Part shown: positions 22,456 to 33,678 of the stretch, one piece after another
How positions within the stretch are numbered: position 1 is the first letter of the stretch
Layout of the letters: each line of letters opens with the position of its first letter
Assembly: GCA_963854835.1 (NCBI GenBank)
Contig: OY978526.1
Coordinates: 37,362,501 to 37,426,500 of the forward strand
Direction of reading: 5' to 3'
DNA from: Megamerina dolium
Lineage: Eukaryota > Arthropoda > Insecta > Diptera > Megamerinidae
Length of the DNA: 64,000 bases
Notes under the pieces: model-generated
Seen by the model: the letters and a program-made list of their open reading frames with translations, nothing else
Told to the model about the DNA's origin: nothing
Databases searched by the model: none
Translations under genes and position numbers: made by a program

Positions 22456-25359
22456 CGACTTCAATCAAATCTATAGACTTGAGAAAATATCAGAATCTTT
22501 TTAATATTCAAACAACCTGACCTGATAACCTGGCCAAGCTTTACAGCAAACACCAAGTTGTTTGGCCTATAATAGATAATAGTAATAAGCGGTATTATTC
22601 ATTGTGATAATTGAATTATTGAGGACGGAAAATATATTATGAACCAAACCGTTGTTTATGGTGCAACTAGCCACGGGTACGTTCATTATCAAATTTCATA
22701 ATATAGATGTTAAAAACTAAAAAAAAAATTAATATACGTGAAGTATATTTTAATAAATAAATAACACGATGATAGTTTTGATTAATTAAAAAAAAACTAA
22801 ATTTTCTTATTTATTTATAAAAGTCTAATCTGGCAATCCTGTAAGCAGCTGACACGGTTTTACATAAAAAACCAAATTGCTGTTGATTTTTCCGCTACGG
22901 GCAACGGCTGCGTCACCGTCATCCGGTGGTGAGTTTTCGTTAACACGACATTCCCATAAGATAGGTTCTACGGTTTTACGTTCGTGGCTAGTTGCACTAT
23001 TAGTCGATCATAGGTATGTTTGTCATTCACGTTGACATTAAGTTTCGTTGAATTTAATATTTCGCTTCACTTGACGAAGACAAAATGCATAAAAGGCATG
23101 TGAAAAAGTTTACAGTATAACGTTCATCAAACATCATCATTTCCAGACAGAATAGTTTTTAATTAATGACCAACGTTAAATGGAACGAATATAAAAATAT
23201 AACCGACATCGATGTTTGTACAACTTGTGCCGTAATTATAATATCAATTTGTTATTGTTGAAATGAAAAGTTGTTGTTGTTTCCAATACAAAATTAATAA
23301 TCAATGCTAAAATGAGCACTATATTCGTTATTACTAATATTTCAAAGTCAAAGTTCTTCTGTTTTTAAGTCTTTTTGTCCCTACAAACCCTACTTTGTTT
23401 GAAGTGATGCAGATTCGTTTCGCCAGCAAAACTTTAATTTTGTTCAGTGTTCATTCCTCAACGCAACAACAATTTGACTAGACAATAAGTACTGAGAATG
23501 AAAAATCAGTGTTAATTTGACAACAAACTGCTCAATAAATCAATTGGTGTAAAATAAAATGAATACCACGTTCAGCAAGAAATAAATTGGTATTTTAGCC
23601 ACGGCATTGATACTGACCCACTACTATTCAAAACATACTTTTAGGCGATAAATCACGATTATTTTAACTAAACATATCGATTAAAAGCATGCGAATTGAT
23701 CGCTACTTTATGAAGCTTTACAAGCTGCAGCAGAAGTGCATTTACATGACGGCAACATCGATTTGGGCGTTCAGTTTCCCACACTATGCGAACGCGAAGG
23801 CGGATTATATTCAAAAGCAAAAAGTGAATTGATTTTGTATTATACGAATATACGAATTGTAATTAAATAATGTAATGTATTAATGTAATTATAGAATGTT
23901 AACTTTCGGCAATTGAGCCGTTTTTTTTATTGTTATTGTGAAAATTTAGATAAATACAGATATCATTACAGATTAACTGCGGTTGCAACCTTGTAACAAC
24001 TATTAACATTTATTTAACGCCACGTCTCCCCAGGCAATAATTATTGGCTATTATCCGTCATCGTGAGTGCCACATATAAGCTTTATCAATGGCAATATTG
24101 TTTGTGTGTATTTTTTTATCTTGATAAAAGCATTTGTAAGATGGCGTCAACCAAGTATATTCACTACACTGAACGCGCTTAAAAACTCAAAAACACTGCA
24201 AAAAATTTGATGAAGAAAAGCGAAAAAGAAAAAAAATACAATATTATTTTTTTATGCTTGTTATTTTAATTGTTTTTACGTTTTTAATTATTGAACAGAA
24301 AATTCAAACAAACAAAATTGGCGCCGACATAAACTTGCGTTGAATTAGAAGATGTTGCCACAACGAACTTTTAGTAGAAATGAATTGGCTGTCAAATTAG
24401 CAAACTGACAGTTCACGACAGGTTACTGGTTTGTCAAGATAATTTTCTGATGATTATTACTTTATATGACTCCATTGGTAATATATTGCATGATAACATT
24501 ATCAAAATAAGAAATTTTGCCTGTGGAGATTCCTTGTAACATGCATTTCTTCTGTAGTCGAACAAACTGATTGCAAAACACGTTGTAATAGTTTTTAATA
24601 ATTTTTGCAAGTTGGCGTTCGATAATGCCAAAAATTATCTATTAAACAAAAATTGAAAAGCTAAAGTTTTGTGCAGTTTGTAAACAAACAAATTAGTTTT
24701 TGTGGAATCGGGAGCTTGCGGGTGCTCTCTGACTTTCACCGGTTTCCCAATTTGCAGTTTACAATAAAAAATAAGAAATGTATTTCAATGAAATTTTAAT
24801 TTTGTCATTACGGTGTTGTTTATAACTCTAGTCAGCAGTTATATAATAATTGATAGGTAAGTAGCAGTAAGAGACCATAATATTATCCATGGGAATGCAT
24901 TCCAGAATAGAAGAAAATGAATTTAGATATTACTACAATTACTGAATTCAATCTATATTTTGCAACCATATTAGGAGGTTCCGAATGGAAGACCCTTATA
25001 AATTTATTTTTGATGAGTTATCCACCACTATCTTCGACATGAAAGCGAGTTTCATTAGCAAGAAAATAAATATTATTAATGATTTTAATAATACAAAAAA
25101 TTGAGACACAGCGCCACAGTTTAAAAAATATACGTATATTTCATTTTGACGTCTACTTTGACTTTCCTACTTCACACTTGTTTCAACAAGAGAGTGTCTT
25201 CGAGATTGCTCTACCTTGAATACTAATATCATGCTATATTAGCTTAGTATAATCTTAATTGGGCAACACTGTCACACATATGATCTGTCTGTTTACAATT
25301 CAAGTTATTTGCACGTTGCCATCGGAAACAATTCGGTAAATACAATCTATATAGAAAGC
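22456..25359. other. intergenic region between the kinase gene and RpI12
   Basis: About 2.9 kb, AT-rich, with no confident gene. A stretch at 23715-23833 reads as a possible short exon following an AG acceptor, but I cannot match it to the kinase C-terminus. A dispersed repeat (24013-24420) is listed separately. The RpI12 promoter must lie near the right end. Confidence 0.5.
24013..24420 (+). repeat. unclassified dispersed repeat, copy U1
   Basis: Two blocks match the minus strand of 52340-52590. One is an AACGCCACGT-type block with ATTATTGGCTAT and TTTTTATCTTGATAAAA (24013-24130). The other has ACAAAATTGGCGCCGAC followed by GATGTTGCC (about 24313-24362). The two copies differ by an insertion or deletion of about 150 bp between the blocks. 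No terminal repeats were recognised. Confidence 0.65.
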
Positions 25360-25843
25360 ATGGAAAGTTTTAGTACGGAGCCTGGATTTTGTCCTGTTTG
25401 CGGTACAATTTTTCCGTCATTAAAAGTAAAGGGCGACGTTTGTTGCTACAATTGCAAGAAGGAGTTTAAACCCGATGGTACTTGATATATGTAAATGGCA
25501 TCTGGAAATTATAATCATAGAATATTACCATTTTAGTGTTTGGCAGTCAGGAAGTCGAATACACCATTCACTTTAATACATACGATCCAGAGAAATTAAT
25601 CGGTCACAAACAGGACGATACATCAGAACCAGAGGGTCCAACTGTGGAACGTAAGTGCCCACAATGTGGACATATGCAGATGTCATATGCAACACTACAG
25701 TTGCGTTCAGCTGATGAGGGTCAAACAGTGTTCTTTACGTGCCTTAAATGCAAGTTAGTAATTCGAATTTATAAAACATGTATGATTGCAAGTATATATA
25801 TGTAAAAATTTCTTTCAGATTTAAAGAATCGGAGAATTCTTAG
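25360..25843 (+). CDS. RpI12: RNA polymerase I subunit RPA12 (A12.2)
   Basis: Three exons join in phase (25360-25477, 25537-25753, 25819-25843) to give 119 residues, the usual family size. The protein is the small Pol I subunit that stimulates transcript cleavage and termination in the nucleolus. The N-terminal zinc ribbon has CPVC (residues 11-14) and CYNC. The C-terminal TFIIS-like ribbon has CPQCGH, the acidic-hairpin block RSADEGQTVFFTC with the catalytic Asp-Glu pair, and CLKCK. The last exon adds only FKESENS before the stop. The start ATG at 25360 gives MESFSTEPGFCPVC, with no better upstream choice. Nse1 follows only 107 bp downstream on the same strand. Confidence 0.95.
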
Positions 25844-25950
25844 TGTAATAGTAAAAGTCATAAAGGCGATTATCGAATTGCAACTCTGTGTTTATATATT
25901 AACGCGCAATTGAGTATCAAAAGAAATAAATAATAATAAAACAGGCCAAT

Positions 25951-26773
25951 ATGAACGATTCGGTGAAAAAAGGATTTCTGCAAGCTGCTATTAACCATGG
26001 TGCACTCAAAACTGATAAGATATATGAAGTTATAACTCCGATATTAGAATATTGTAAATAAATATATATATAAATATTATGTGAATATGTCTTAACGTCT
26101 GTCTCGTATTAGTTGAAATTCAAGTGCCTGCTGACTTAAATGCATTGAAGGAGTTTGTTAACCAAGTTAGTGCAGATTTAAGTGATATGAATCAGGCATT
26201 AACGTTTGTAAAACATCCATTAGATGGAGAGGAATACCTTGTGTTTCATTATACTACAGAAACACCTATTTGCAAACATCAGCAACACTATAGCGAATCA
26301 GATAGGTATTACTTCGCCAAATTGTTGGAAGCATTGGTTAATAGTGAAGAATATGGTATATCATGGGTAGAAATATATAGTGTTGCAAATGCGATGACAC
26401 CAGCTCAGAAACAGATATCTAAAAACCGCATTCAGGATTTGGTTCAAAAGTGGTCTGAACAAGGTTATTTTTTGGAGAAAGACGATATGTTTTATTTTGG
26501 TCCAAGAATGATGGTCGAATATGCTAGTCATCTGAAAGCCCATTACCCAGAATTGGTTAAAGACTGTCCGCTGTGTGGCACACTCGTTTATTGGGTAAGA
26601 AATGAATCTATTTGCATTAAGTAGGGCCATATGACATCAAAATTCATTGCTTTCAGGACGTTAAATGTTCCGAATGCGGAATAAAAGTTCATCGTGATTG
26701 TATACGAAAATATTTAATAAAACGGTCAAACTGCCCAGCATGTGAAGGAATTTGGAGTACTCGACTCGACTAA
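25951..26773 (+). CDS. Nse1: SMC5/6 complex subunit Nse1 (RING-like)
   Basis: Three exons (25951-26053, 26113-26594, 26657-26773) join in phase to 233 residues, close to the family norm. Nse1 is the RING-containing subunit of the SMC5/6 genome-maintenance complex and works with Nse3 and Nse4 in the nucleus. The N-terminal winged-helix part starts MNDSVKKGFLQAAINHG. A second winged-helix part (VEIYSVANAMTPAQKQISKNR) follows. The C-terminal zinc domain has CPLC, CSEC, HRDC and CPAC, the variant RING pattern of Nse1; its first CxxC pair is separated from the rest by the last intron. The start was chosen by the ATG at 25951 that splices in phase. It may share regulatory DNA with RpI12, given the short gap. 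Confidence 0.93.
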
Positions 26774-26855
26774 TTACATACTTATTTGGAACACATATAG
26801 TATTCATTTATGTTTATTACTTGAAATGTATAATTTAAAATATATTTTAATAATT

Positions 26856-27948
<1,093 letters not shown>

Positions 27949-28386
27949 TGTTACGTTTTTATTCTGTGAGCGTTTAATTCTATTTGAATTACCTTGTTCG
28001 ATCACTGGATTCTGTTAATGATAACTGCAACACTTATTTTATACAACTATATACAGCAACAATTTATTTAATAATCTCTATTTACAATCAACACTGTTTA
28101 CAATCAACTATTTACTATAACACTTAAATGTACTTGCAACTTTTGCCTCTGTATAAATGTTTTCGCAATCACGTTCGGAATTAGATTGATTGTCAATTCT
28201 CAACACTGGCTCTATTTATACTCTGTTGGCAACACCCCAGAATCTTCCTTTATCGAGATTCTTCTCTTCCTTTCTCGTTGGCTTGTTCTGGTTATCGCTT
28301 ATTTCTTTTTGTTGACATTCGTTTCGATGCTGCCAATAGAGTCAGTCACAATAGTGATGAGTAATCAACTATCGATACTCGTTACA
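27949..28386 (-). repeat. 3' LTR of element A
   Basis: 438 bp, TG...CA ends, followed on its internal side by the polypurine tract. It contains a TATAAATAG box and AATAAA-type polyadenylation signals on the minus strand. Confidence 0.95.
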
Positions 28387-28424
28387 CTGCCCTCCTCTTA
28401 ACCTTGTTCGTCCCGAACAAGTTT

Positions 28425-31382
28425 TTATACTTCCCCTCGATATGGCGCAAGTCGCTCCAAGTGCACTACTTTAAACTTTGCTCTTTTATTCCAGGCACGT
28501 TGAATGCGATACACTACGTCATTTATCTTTGCTATAATCTCATATGGTCCATCCCAATGAGTCTGTAGTTTAGGGGACAGGCCTTTCTTTCGTTGTGGAT
28601 TATGAAGCATTACAAGCTCTCCTTCATAGAACCCTTTTGAATTTGCTTTCAAGTCATACCTGGCCTTCATCTTATCGCTTATCATCTGCGACCGCTCTCC
28701 GATGAACCGATGTACTTCATCCAACTGGTCCCGCTTTTCGCTAGTATAATTACCTTCGGTTGATCTCGTTGGTGTTACGACTCCAAATTTTAAATCAGCT
28801 GGCAGTCTTAACTCGTTTCCAAAAATTGCCATTGCCGGTGTAGTAGCCGTCGTATCATGTTGTGCGCATCGATATGCCATGAGGAACATTGGTATATGTA
28901 CATCCCAGTCTCTTTGGTATTTATCTACGACTTTTCTCAAATATTCCTCCAAGGTACGGTTAAATCGTTCTACCATGCCATCAGATTGTGGATGCAAAGG
29001 TGTTGTACGAGTTTTGTATATACCCAGCATACGGCATATCTCTTGGAATACAACTGATTCGAAATTTCGACCTTGGTCTGAATGTAATTCCATCGGTACA
29101 CCAAAACGAGTAATCCATTGGTTGACGAATACATCCACAACTGTACTAGCTTCTTGATTTGGAATGGGGTATACTTCAGGCCATTTACTGAAGTAATCTA
29201 TAACCACCAGAACATACTTGTTTCCTGCGTTGCTTATTGGAAATGGTCCAGCTATGTCCATAGCAATTCGCTCAAATGGAGCACCCACGGTGTATTGGTG
29301 CATCTTACCACGACTTTTCTTAGTGGGACCTTTGGCCATTGCACATTGCTTACACTTCCGTATCCAATCAGCGACATGGTCATGGCATCCAACCCAATAA
29401 AATCGTTTCTTTATTTTCTCGACGGTTTTGGTGATTCCCAAATGCCCTCCACTGGAGGCATTGTGATACTCAGCTATCACTTCATTTATTCTCGCCTTGG
29501 GTACCACTAGAAGATCATTAGTGATTTTTCCATCCTCACTTTCCCATGCTCGGAATAAACATCCGTCTCGTAAGTGCAGGCTTTGCCACTGCGCCCAGTA
29601 TGCCTTTGCTATTGGACTCTCATTAGCCATTTCTTGCCAATCTGGACGTATGCCCTGCTCCTTGTGTTCCATAATCTTTGCGAGATCTGGGTCGTTCCGT
29701 TGATCTTCTTGAACTCGTTCGGTTGTCCATGACTCTTCCGATAATACATTCGTAAGTCGTAGGTTAACAATGTGATTCTGGCTTCCTACCCGAGAACAAT
29801 GTTTACTATCTACGGTGCAAGTACGATGATATGGAGTAACAGCTTTACCACGATGAATGACATCACGATCTTCCTTTCGTTGTCCTGGTGAATTCGATCT
29901 TTGTTGCTTGCGTCGTAGCCGACAATTACGCGCCATGTGTCCTCTTTGATCGCATATGAAGCACTTACCGGCAAATTTATTTTTGTGTTGATTCCTTGTT
30001 CTTCCTTTAGACTTCATACTCGATTGATTGCAATCACGAGCTATATGCCCTCGTTTGTCGCAAATGAAGCACTTACCATTAAATTTGTTTTCACGTCGAC
30101 CTGTTGTTCTTCCTTCAGGCTGCACTACTGATTTTACTGCCTGACACACTGCTTCAACCAGATGTGATGTTTTCCCCTCTAGTTTGCGTACTCCTGGCAC
30201 TGGTCGACACATGAAACTGGCGGCTTCAAACGTCAAGGCACTACTGACTGTTTCGGCATAAGTATTCCTGGGTGACATGACTAGGGCACGCTTTGTCTCT
30301 CCATCACGTATACCATCTATGAATGCCTCTATTTTTATTTTTTCGACGAACTCTTCCGAATTACCGGAGAACGCTAGATGACATAAGCGCTCAATATCGG
30401 AAGCGAATTCCTGAAGGCTCTCATTACTCCGTTGCACTCGCGATCTCAATTCAACTCGATGTAATTGACTCTTGTATTCATTTCCATATTTTCGCTGGAG
30501 TGTGTCCATCAGTGATTGGTAGCTACCCCGATCTTTCTCTGGAATCATCTGTAACACTTCGGAAGCATTACCTTTTAATGCGACTATTAAAGCAGCAGTC
30601 TTGTCGCTGTCATCCCATTGATTCTTCGAAGCTGTTGTCTCGAATTGAAGCTTGAAGATGTTGAATGGCGTGCTTCCGTCAAATATTGGTGGCTTTAGTT
30701 TAATTGTAGTTGACTCTCTTATCACTGATGTGGTTGCTCCACTTATTTTTATTTTATTAAGTTCGCGCTCTAATTTCTCAAGCTTTTCTTCCAAGTCATC
30801 ATGTCTGTCTACATGTTCCTTCAGCTTATCATCCAAATCATCCACATGTTCTTTCAGCTCTGTGACTTTGTCATTAATAGCTCCGGAAATTTCCTGAAAT
30901 CTAATCTCAATTCCCTTTTGTAGTTTTTCGATGACATGTTCTTGACGAGCCGAATGTTCTTGAAGCTTGGAGTCAATTGTTTTCTGGAATTCTCCCATAG
31001 CGTTTTCTTGACGTACCGAATGTTCTTGAAACTTGGAGTCAATGCGAGACGCATTTCCTTGAATTTCCGTACGCAATTCAGCCGAATGTTCTTGTAACTT
31101 CGCATTAATTCCTTGCAGTTGCTGCTGCTGCTGTTGCATCATGGATTTCATAAATTCCATGAGTTGACCACTCGAATCTACCTTACTCTCTTCCTCGGCG
31201 TGCACAACTGCATGTATATCGTCTTCCTCAAAGAACTCATGTTCTTCTACATTAATTCCCTTAGCCTCCATGGCTTTCCTCAGCCTCACCAGCAGTTCCG
31301 CCTTTGCACCTGATGACGATAGATTCATCTCTACCAACAGCTTTTTAAGCTGATCCACTTTTAGTTGGTCAATTTTCACCAT
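28425..31382 (-). CDS. Gag-integrase fusion protein of element A
   Basis: One open frame of 985 residues. Residues 1 to about 40 look like a SAP-type helix-loop-helix (VDQLKKLLVEMNLSSSGAKA). Coiled coil with repeated QEHS heptads follows to about residue 210. The capsid-like region (PPIFDGSTPFNIFKLQFE) extends to about 400, and then come two CCHC knuckles (CFICDKRGHIARDC and CFICDQRGHMARNC), where B and D have one. The frame then passes directly into the end of the pol spacer (KHCSRV) and a complete integrase: HHCC zinc motif, catalytic D in AMDIAGPF, D in LHSDQG, E in MVERF with 35 residues between the last two, and a GPY/F module (HWDGPYEI). In B, integrase is in another frame, reached by frameshifting; here the deletion puts both in one frame. 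No stop interrupts it. Confidence 0.93.
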   Translation of the reverse strand: MVKIDQLKVDQLKKLLVEMNLSSSGAKAELLVRLRKAMEAKGINVEEHEFFEEDDIHAVVHAEEESKVDSSGQLMEFMKSMMQQQQQQLQGINAKLQEHSAELRTEIQGNASRIDSKFQEHSVRQENAMGEFQKTIDSKLQEHSARQEHVIEKLQKGIEIRFQEISGAINDKVTELKEHVDDLDDKLKEHVDRHDDLEEKLEKLERELNKIKISGATTSVIRESTTIKLKPPIFDGSTPFNIFKLQFETTASKNQWDDSDKTAALIVALKGNASEVLQMIPEKDRGSYQSLMDTLQRKYGNEYKSQLHRVELRSRVQRSNESLQEFASDIERLCHLAFSGNSEEFVEKIKIEAFIDGIRDGETKRALVMSPRNTYAETVSSALTFEAASFMCRPVPGVRKLEGKTSHLVEAVCQAVKSVVQPEGRTTGRRENKFNGKCFICDKRGHIARDCNQSSMKSKGRTRNQHKNKFAGKCFICDQRGHMARNCRLRRKQQRSNSPGQRKEDRDVIHRGKAVTPYHRTCTVDSKHCSRVGSQNHIVNLRLTNVLSEESWTTERVQEDQRNDPDLAKIMEHKEQGIRPDWQEMANESPIAKAYWAQWQSLHLRDGCLFRAWESEDGKITNDLLVVPKARINEVIAEYHNASSGGHLGITKTVEKIKKRFYWVGCHDHVADWIRKCKQCAMAKGPTKKSRGKMHQYTVGAPFERIAMDIAGPFPISNAGNKYVLVVIDYFSKWPEVYPIPNQEASTVVDVFVNQWITRFGVPMELHSDQGRNFESVVFQEICRMLGIYKTRTTPLHPQSDGMVERFNRTLEEYLRKVVDKYQRDWDVHIPMFLMAYRCAQHDTTATTPAMAIFGNELRLPADLKFGVVTPTRSTEGNYTSEKRDQLDEVHRFIGERSQMISDKMKARYDLKANSKGFYEGELVMLHNPQRKKGLSPKLQTHWDGPYEIIAKINDVVYRIQRAWNKRAKFKVVHLERLAPYRGEV

Positions 31383-31411
31383 TTTTACAGAATCCCACTT
31401 CTGACACCAAT

Positions 31412-31849
31412 TGTTACGTTTTTATTCTGTGAGCGTTTAATTCTATTTGAATTACCTTGTTCGATCACTGGATTCTGTTAATGATAACTGCAACACTTAT
31501 TTTATACAACTATATACAGCAACAATTTATTTAATAATCTCTATTTACAATCAACACTGTTTACAATCAACTATTTACTATAACACTTAAATGTACTTGC
31601 AACTTTTGCCTCTGTATAAATGTTTTCGCAATCACGTTCGGAATTAGATTGATTGTCAATTCTCAACACTGGCTCTATTTATACTCTGTTGGCAACACCC
31701 CAGAATCTTCCTTTATCGAGATTCTTCTCTTCCTTTCTCGTTGGCTTGTTCTGGTTATCGCTTATTTCTTTTTGTTGACATTCGTTTCGATGCTGCCAAT
31801 AGAGTCAGTCACAATAGTGATGAGTAATCAACTATCGATACTCGTTACA
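31412..31849 (-). repeat. 5' LTR of element A
   Basis: 438 bp, apparently identical to the 3' LTR at 27949-28386. It ends at 31849 and is followed by eight unrelated bases and then the truncated 5' LTR of element B, so the two elements lie head to head. Confidence 0.95.
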
Positions 31850-31857
31850 GTATTGTT

Positions 31858-32233
31858 GAAACGAATGTCAACAAAAAGAAATAAGCGATAACCAGAACAA
31901 GCCAACGAGAAAGGAAGAGAAGAATCTCGATAAAGGAAGATTCTGGGGTGTTGCCAACAGAGTATAAATAGAGCCAGTGTTGAGAAGAAAAATCAATCTG
32001 CTACCGAACGTGATTGCGAAAACATTGATACAGAGGCAAAAGTTGCAAGTACATTTAAGTGTTATAGTAAATAGTTGATTGTAAACAGTGTTGATTGTAA
32101 ATAGAGATCATTAAATAAATTGTTGCTGTATATAGTTGCATAAAATAAGTGTTGCAGTGATTATTAACAGAATCCAGTGATCGAACAAGGTAATTCAAAT
32201 AGAATTAAACGCTCACAGAATAAAAACGTAACA
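31858..32233 (+). repeat. truncated 5' LTR of element B
   Basis: 376 bp, corresponding to LTR positions 62 to 438. TATAAATAG remains at about 31962. It shares four variants with the 3' LTR of element D (39002-39439) rather than with its own 3' LTR, and also has a private cluster of changes near 31984-32004. Confidence 0.92.
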
Positions 32234-32235
32234 AT

Positions 32236-32254
32236 TGGTGTCAGAAGTGGGATT
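32236..32254 (+). promoter_or_regulatory. primer binding site, tRNA-Leu type
   Basis: TGGTGTCAGAAGTGGGATT begins two bases after the LTR. Its complement ends ...CCCACTTCTGACA plus CCA, the 3' end I know for animal tRNA-Leu of the CAA/CAG type. The same site is present in elements A, D and E. Confidence 0.85.
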
Positions 32255-32262
32255 CTGTAAAG

Positions 32263-33678
32263 ATGGTTAAAATTGACCAACTAAAAGTGGACCAGCTTAA
32301 AAAGCTGTTGGTAGAGATGAATCTATCGTCATCAGGTGCAAAGGCGGAACTGCTGGTGAGGCTGAGGCAAGCTATGGAGGCTAAGGGAATTAATGTAGAA
32401 GAACATGAGTTCTTTGAGGAAGCCGATATGCAAGCAGTTGTGCACGCTGAGGAAGAGAGCAAAATAGATTCGAGTGGTCAACTCATGGATTTCATGAAAA
32501 CCATGATGCTGCAGCAACAACAACAGCTACAAGAACATTCGGCTGAATTGCGTACGGAAATTAAAGGAAATGCGTCTCGCATTGACTCCAAGCTTCAAGA
32601 ACATTCGGTACGCCAAGAGGGCGTTATTAGTGAATGGCGTATGGAAATTCAAGAACATTCGGCTCGACAAGAACACGTCATCGAAAATCTACAGAAAGGA
32701 ATTGAACTTAGATTTCAGGAAATTTCCGGAGCTATTAATGACAAAGTCACAGAGCTGAAAGAACACGTGGATGAGTTGGATGATAAGCTGAAGGAACATG
32801 TCGACGACTGGGAAGACAAGTTCGAGAAATTACAGCATGAACTCAATCAACTAAAAATAAATGGAACAGCCACATCAGTGATTAGAGATTCAAGTACAAT
32901 CAAATTAAAGCCACCAACATTTGACGGAAGCACGCCATTCAATATCTTCAAGCTTCAATTCGAGACAACAGCTTCGAAGAATCAATGGGATGATAGCGAC
33001 AAGACTGCTGCTTTAATAGTCGCATTAAAAGGTAATGCTTCCGAGGTGTTACAGATGATTCCAGAGAAAGATCGTGGTAGCTATCAGTCACTGATGGACA
33101 CACTCCAGCGAAAATATGGAAATGAATACAAGAGTCAATTACATCGAGTGGAATTGAGATCGCGAGTGCAACGGAGTAATGAGAGCCTTCAGGAATTCGC
33201 TTCCGATATTGAGCGCTTATGTCATCTAGCGTTCTCCGGTAATTCGGAAGAGTTCGTCGAAAAAATAAAAATAGAGGCATTCATAGATGGTATACGTGAT
33301 GGAGAGACAAAGCGTGCCCTAGTCATGTCACCCAGGAATACTTATGCCGAAACAGTCAGTAGTGCCTTGACGTTTGAAGCCGCCAGTTTGATGTGTCGAC
33401 CAATGCCACGGGTACGCCAACTAGAAACAGAAACAGCAGATCTGGTTGAAGCAGTGTGTCAGGCATTCAAATCTGTAGCGCAGCCTGAAGGAAGAACAAC
33501 AGGTCGACGCGAAAACAAATTTACTGGTAAGTGCTTCATTTGTGACAAACCAGGACACATGGCGCGTGACTGCCGTCTACGACGAAAGCGATCAAGATCG
33601 AGTTCTCCAGGAAGACAAAAGAAGGAGAATAAGGTGGATAGTGATCGCTCCACTAACACAGATCCATCGTTAAACTAA
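32263..33678 (+). CDS. gag: Gag polyprotein of element B
   Basis: 471 residues. A SAP-like N-terminal 40 residues, a Glu/Lys-rich coiled coil to about 205 (with LQEHSAELRTEI-type heptads), and a Ty3-type capsid region from PPTFDGSTPFNIFKLQFE to about 385, including the LQEFASDIERLCHLAF block. Then a single CCHC knuckle (CFICDKPGHMARDC, about residues 425-438) and a short basic Ser/Arg tail. It forms the particle shell and packages RNA. The stop TAA at 33676 directly follows a slippery heptamer, so some ribosomes should continue into pol. No lesion is visible. Confidence 0.94.
   Translation: MVKIDQLKVDQLKKLLVEMNLSSSGAKAELLVRLRQAMEAKGINVEEHEFFEEADMQAVVHAEEESKIDSSGQLMDFMKTMMLQQQQQLQEHSAELRTEIKGNASRIDSKLQEHSVRQEGVISEWRMEIQEHSARQEHVIENLQKGIELRFQEISGAINDKVTELKEHVDELDDKLKEHVDDWEDKFEKLQHELNQLKINGTATSVIRDSSTIKLKPPTFDGSTPFNIFKLQFETTASKNQWDDSDKTAALIVALKGNASEVLQMIPEKDRGSYQSLMDTLQRKYGNEYKSQLHRVELRSRVQRSNESLQEFASDIERLCHLAFSGNSEEFVEKIKIEAFIDGIRDGETKRALVMSPRNTYAETVSSALTFEAASLMCRPMPRVRQLETETADLVEAVCQAFKSVAQPEGRTTGRRENKFTGKCFICDKPGHMARDCRLRRKRSRSSSPGRQKKENKVDSDRSTNTDPSLN

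Larger units (their letters stand above)
27949..31849 (-). mobile_element. Ty3/gypsy element A: Gag-integrase deletion derivative
   Basis: This is a 3,901-bp element on the minus strand. Its two 438-bp LTRs (27949-28386 and 31412-31849) appear identical by eye, which means recent insertion. The tRNA-Leu-type primer site (complement of TGGTGTCAGAAGTGGGATT) and the purine tract next to the 3' LTR (complement of AAGAGGAGGGCAG) are both present. Compared with element B, protease, reverse transcriptase and RNase H are missing, and gag is joined to integrase in one frame. It cannot copy itself alone but has every cis-acting part. Left flank is ATAC; the right side touches truncated element B. Confidence 0.93.

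Noticed and set aside
28186..28401. Repeated 71-codon open frame in each LTR
   Set aside because: It occurs in every LTR, antisense to transcription of the element, and covers the TATA region; it is most simply a by-product of LTR sequence.
28857..30897. Many open frames opposite gag and integrase
   Set aside because: They are antisense shadows that recur at matching places in every gypsy copy because the coding strand is conserved; none resembles a protein.
31850..31857. GTAT at the A|B junction as a target duplication of A
   Set aside because: It is the complement, not a direct copy, of A's left flank ATAC, and the bases can equally be LTR remnant or filler. It cannot be used as evidence for a separate A insertion.
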